Source: Candidatus Bathyarchaeota archaeon (GTDB taxonomy: Archaea > Thermoproteota > Bathyarchaeia > Bathyarchaeales > UBA233). Taken from it: DNA of 17,544 nucleotides. The stretch is from positions 1 to 17,544 of the forward strand of contig SOJA01000017.1 in NCBI GenBank assembly GCA_004376975.1, read 5' to 3'. Positions 17,528-17,544 of the stretch are shown here, one piece after another; the first letter of the stretch is position 1, and each line of letters opens with the position of its first letter. Both the position numbers and the translations under genes were made by a program. The notes under the pieces are model-generated. The model did not search any database, was not told where the DNA came from, and saw only the letters and a program-made list of their open reading frames with translations.

Positions 17528-17544
17528 ATGTCAAAATACGTAAA
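17528..17544 (+). CDS. Start of a gene cut by the window end
   Basis: An ATG at 17528 opens a frame (MSKYV...) that runs off the window after five complete codons. It is supported only by a TATA-like box centred 26 bp upstream, as in other leaderless genes here, and by its place opposite a divergent gene. Nothing can be said of the product. A 10-bp palindrome GACATATGTC (17523-17532) covers the start codon. Confidence 0.3.

Noticed and set aside
1..17544. CRISPR array, insertion sequence, integrase/attachment site or defence system
   Set aside because: No regularly spaced direct repeats, transposase, recombinase or Cas-like protein is visible in any frame; the gene content is mainly housekeeping and transport.

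Overview
The window is a stretch of archaeal chromosome with short intergenic gaps, an AT-leaning composition and many non-AUG starts. Archaeal identity is supported by a ribosomal protein eS30 gene, the archaea-specific tRNA-dependent amidotransferase pair GatD/GatE, an Alba chromatin protein, a stand-alone Elp3, and TATA boxes placed about 26 bp before the start codon (leaderless transcripts). The gene set, with CxxC-x17-CxxC zinc ribbons, a membrane zinc-ribbon/coiled-coil protein and lysine-rich micro-proteins, would suit a TACK-type lineage such as Bathyarchaeia. That placement is inference and no marker here proves it.

Layout. 1-1.3 kb: MFS exporter (-). 1.4-1.5 kb: 28-residue lysine-rich micro-protein (+). 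1.7-2.9 kb (-): CxxC-x17-CxxC zinc ribbon with its own terminator, then a tight cluster of a YHS-domain protein, a 30-codon small ORF and an OB-fold nucleic-acid-binding protein. 2.95-3.4 kb: gene-poor gap. 3.4-4.3 kb: DMT/EamA transporter (+). 4.5-4.8 kb: tRNA-Leu(CAG) (-) head to head with eS30 (+), apparently around one shared TATA element. 4.9-7.0 kb (+): YtcJ-type amidohydrolase and a thioredoxin-fold protein, the latter bracketed by two identical GC-alternating decamers. 7.2-8.4 kb: second MFS carrier (-), divergent from the elp3-gatD-gatE operon (8.5-13.4 kb, +). 13.6-14.2 kb (+): small Cys/His protein and a second CxxC-x17-CxxC zinc ribbon. 14.3-16.4 kb (-): Alba, DEAD-box RNA helicase, parvulin. 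16.5-16.8 kb: GIY-YIG protein (+). 16.8-17.5 kb: membrane zinc-ribbon protein (-), divergent from a gene that probably starts at 17528 and leaves the window.

Functional theme. Much of the window serves translation and RNA: Elp3 (wobble-uridine modification), GatDE (Gln-tRNA formation), tRNA-Leu, eS30, a DEAD-box helicase and Alba. The three-gene elp3-gatD-gatE unit, with gaps of 3 and 2-11 nt, is the clearest functional operon. The transporters and the amidohydrolase have no identifiable substrate.

No CRISPR array, insertion sequence, prophage or obvious defence system was seen. The least explained signals are small and regulatory: two zinc-ribbon paralogues with strong Shine-Dalgarno sequences but apparently TTG and ATA starts; a YHS / small ORF / OB-fold cluster; two transcripts that both seem to begin with AUGGGUG; TATA elements that could fire in both directions; inverted repeats at transporter promoters; and a tandem decamer in the Alba leader. 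Promoter, operator and start-site statements were read by eye and are not computed.
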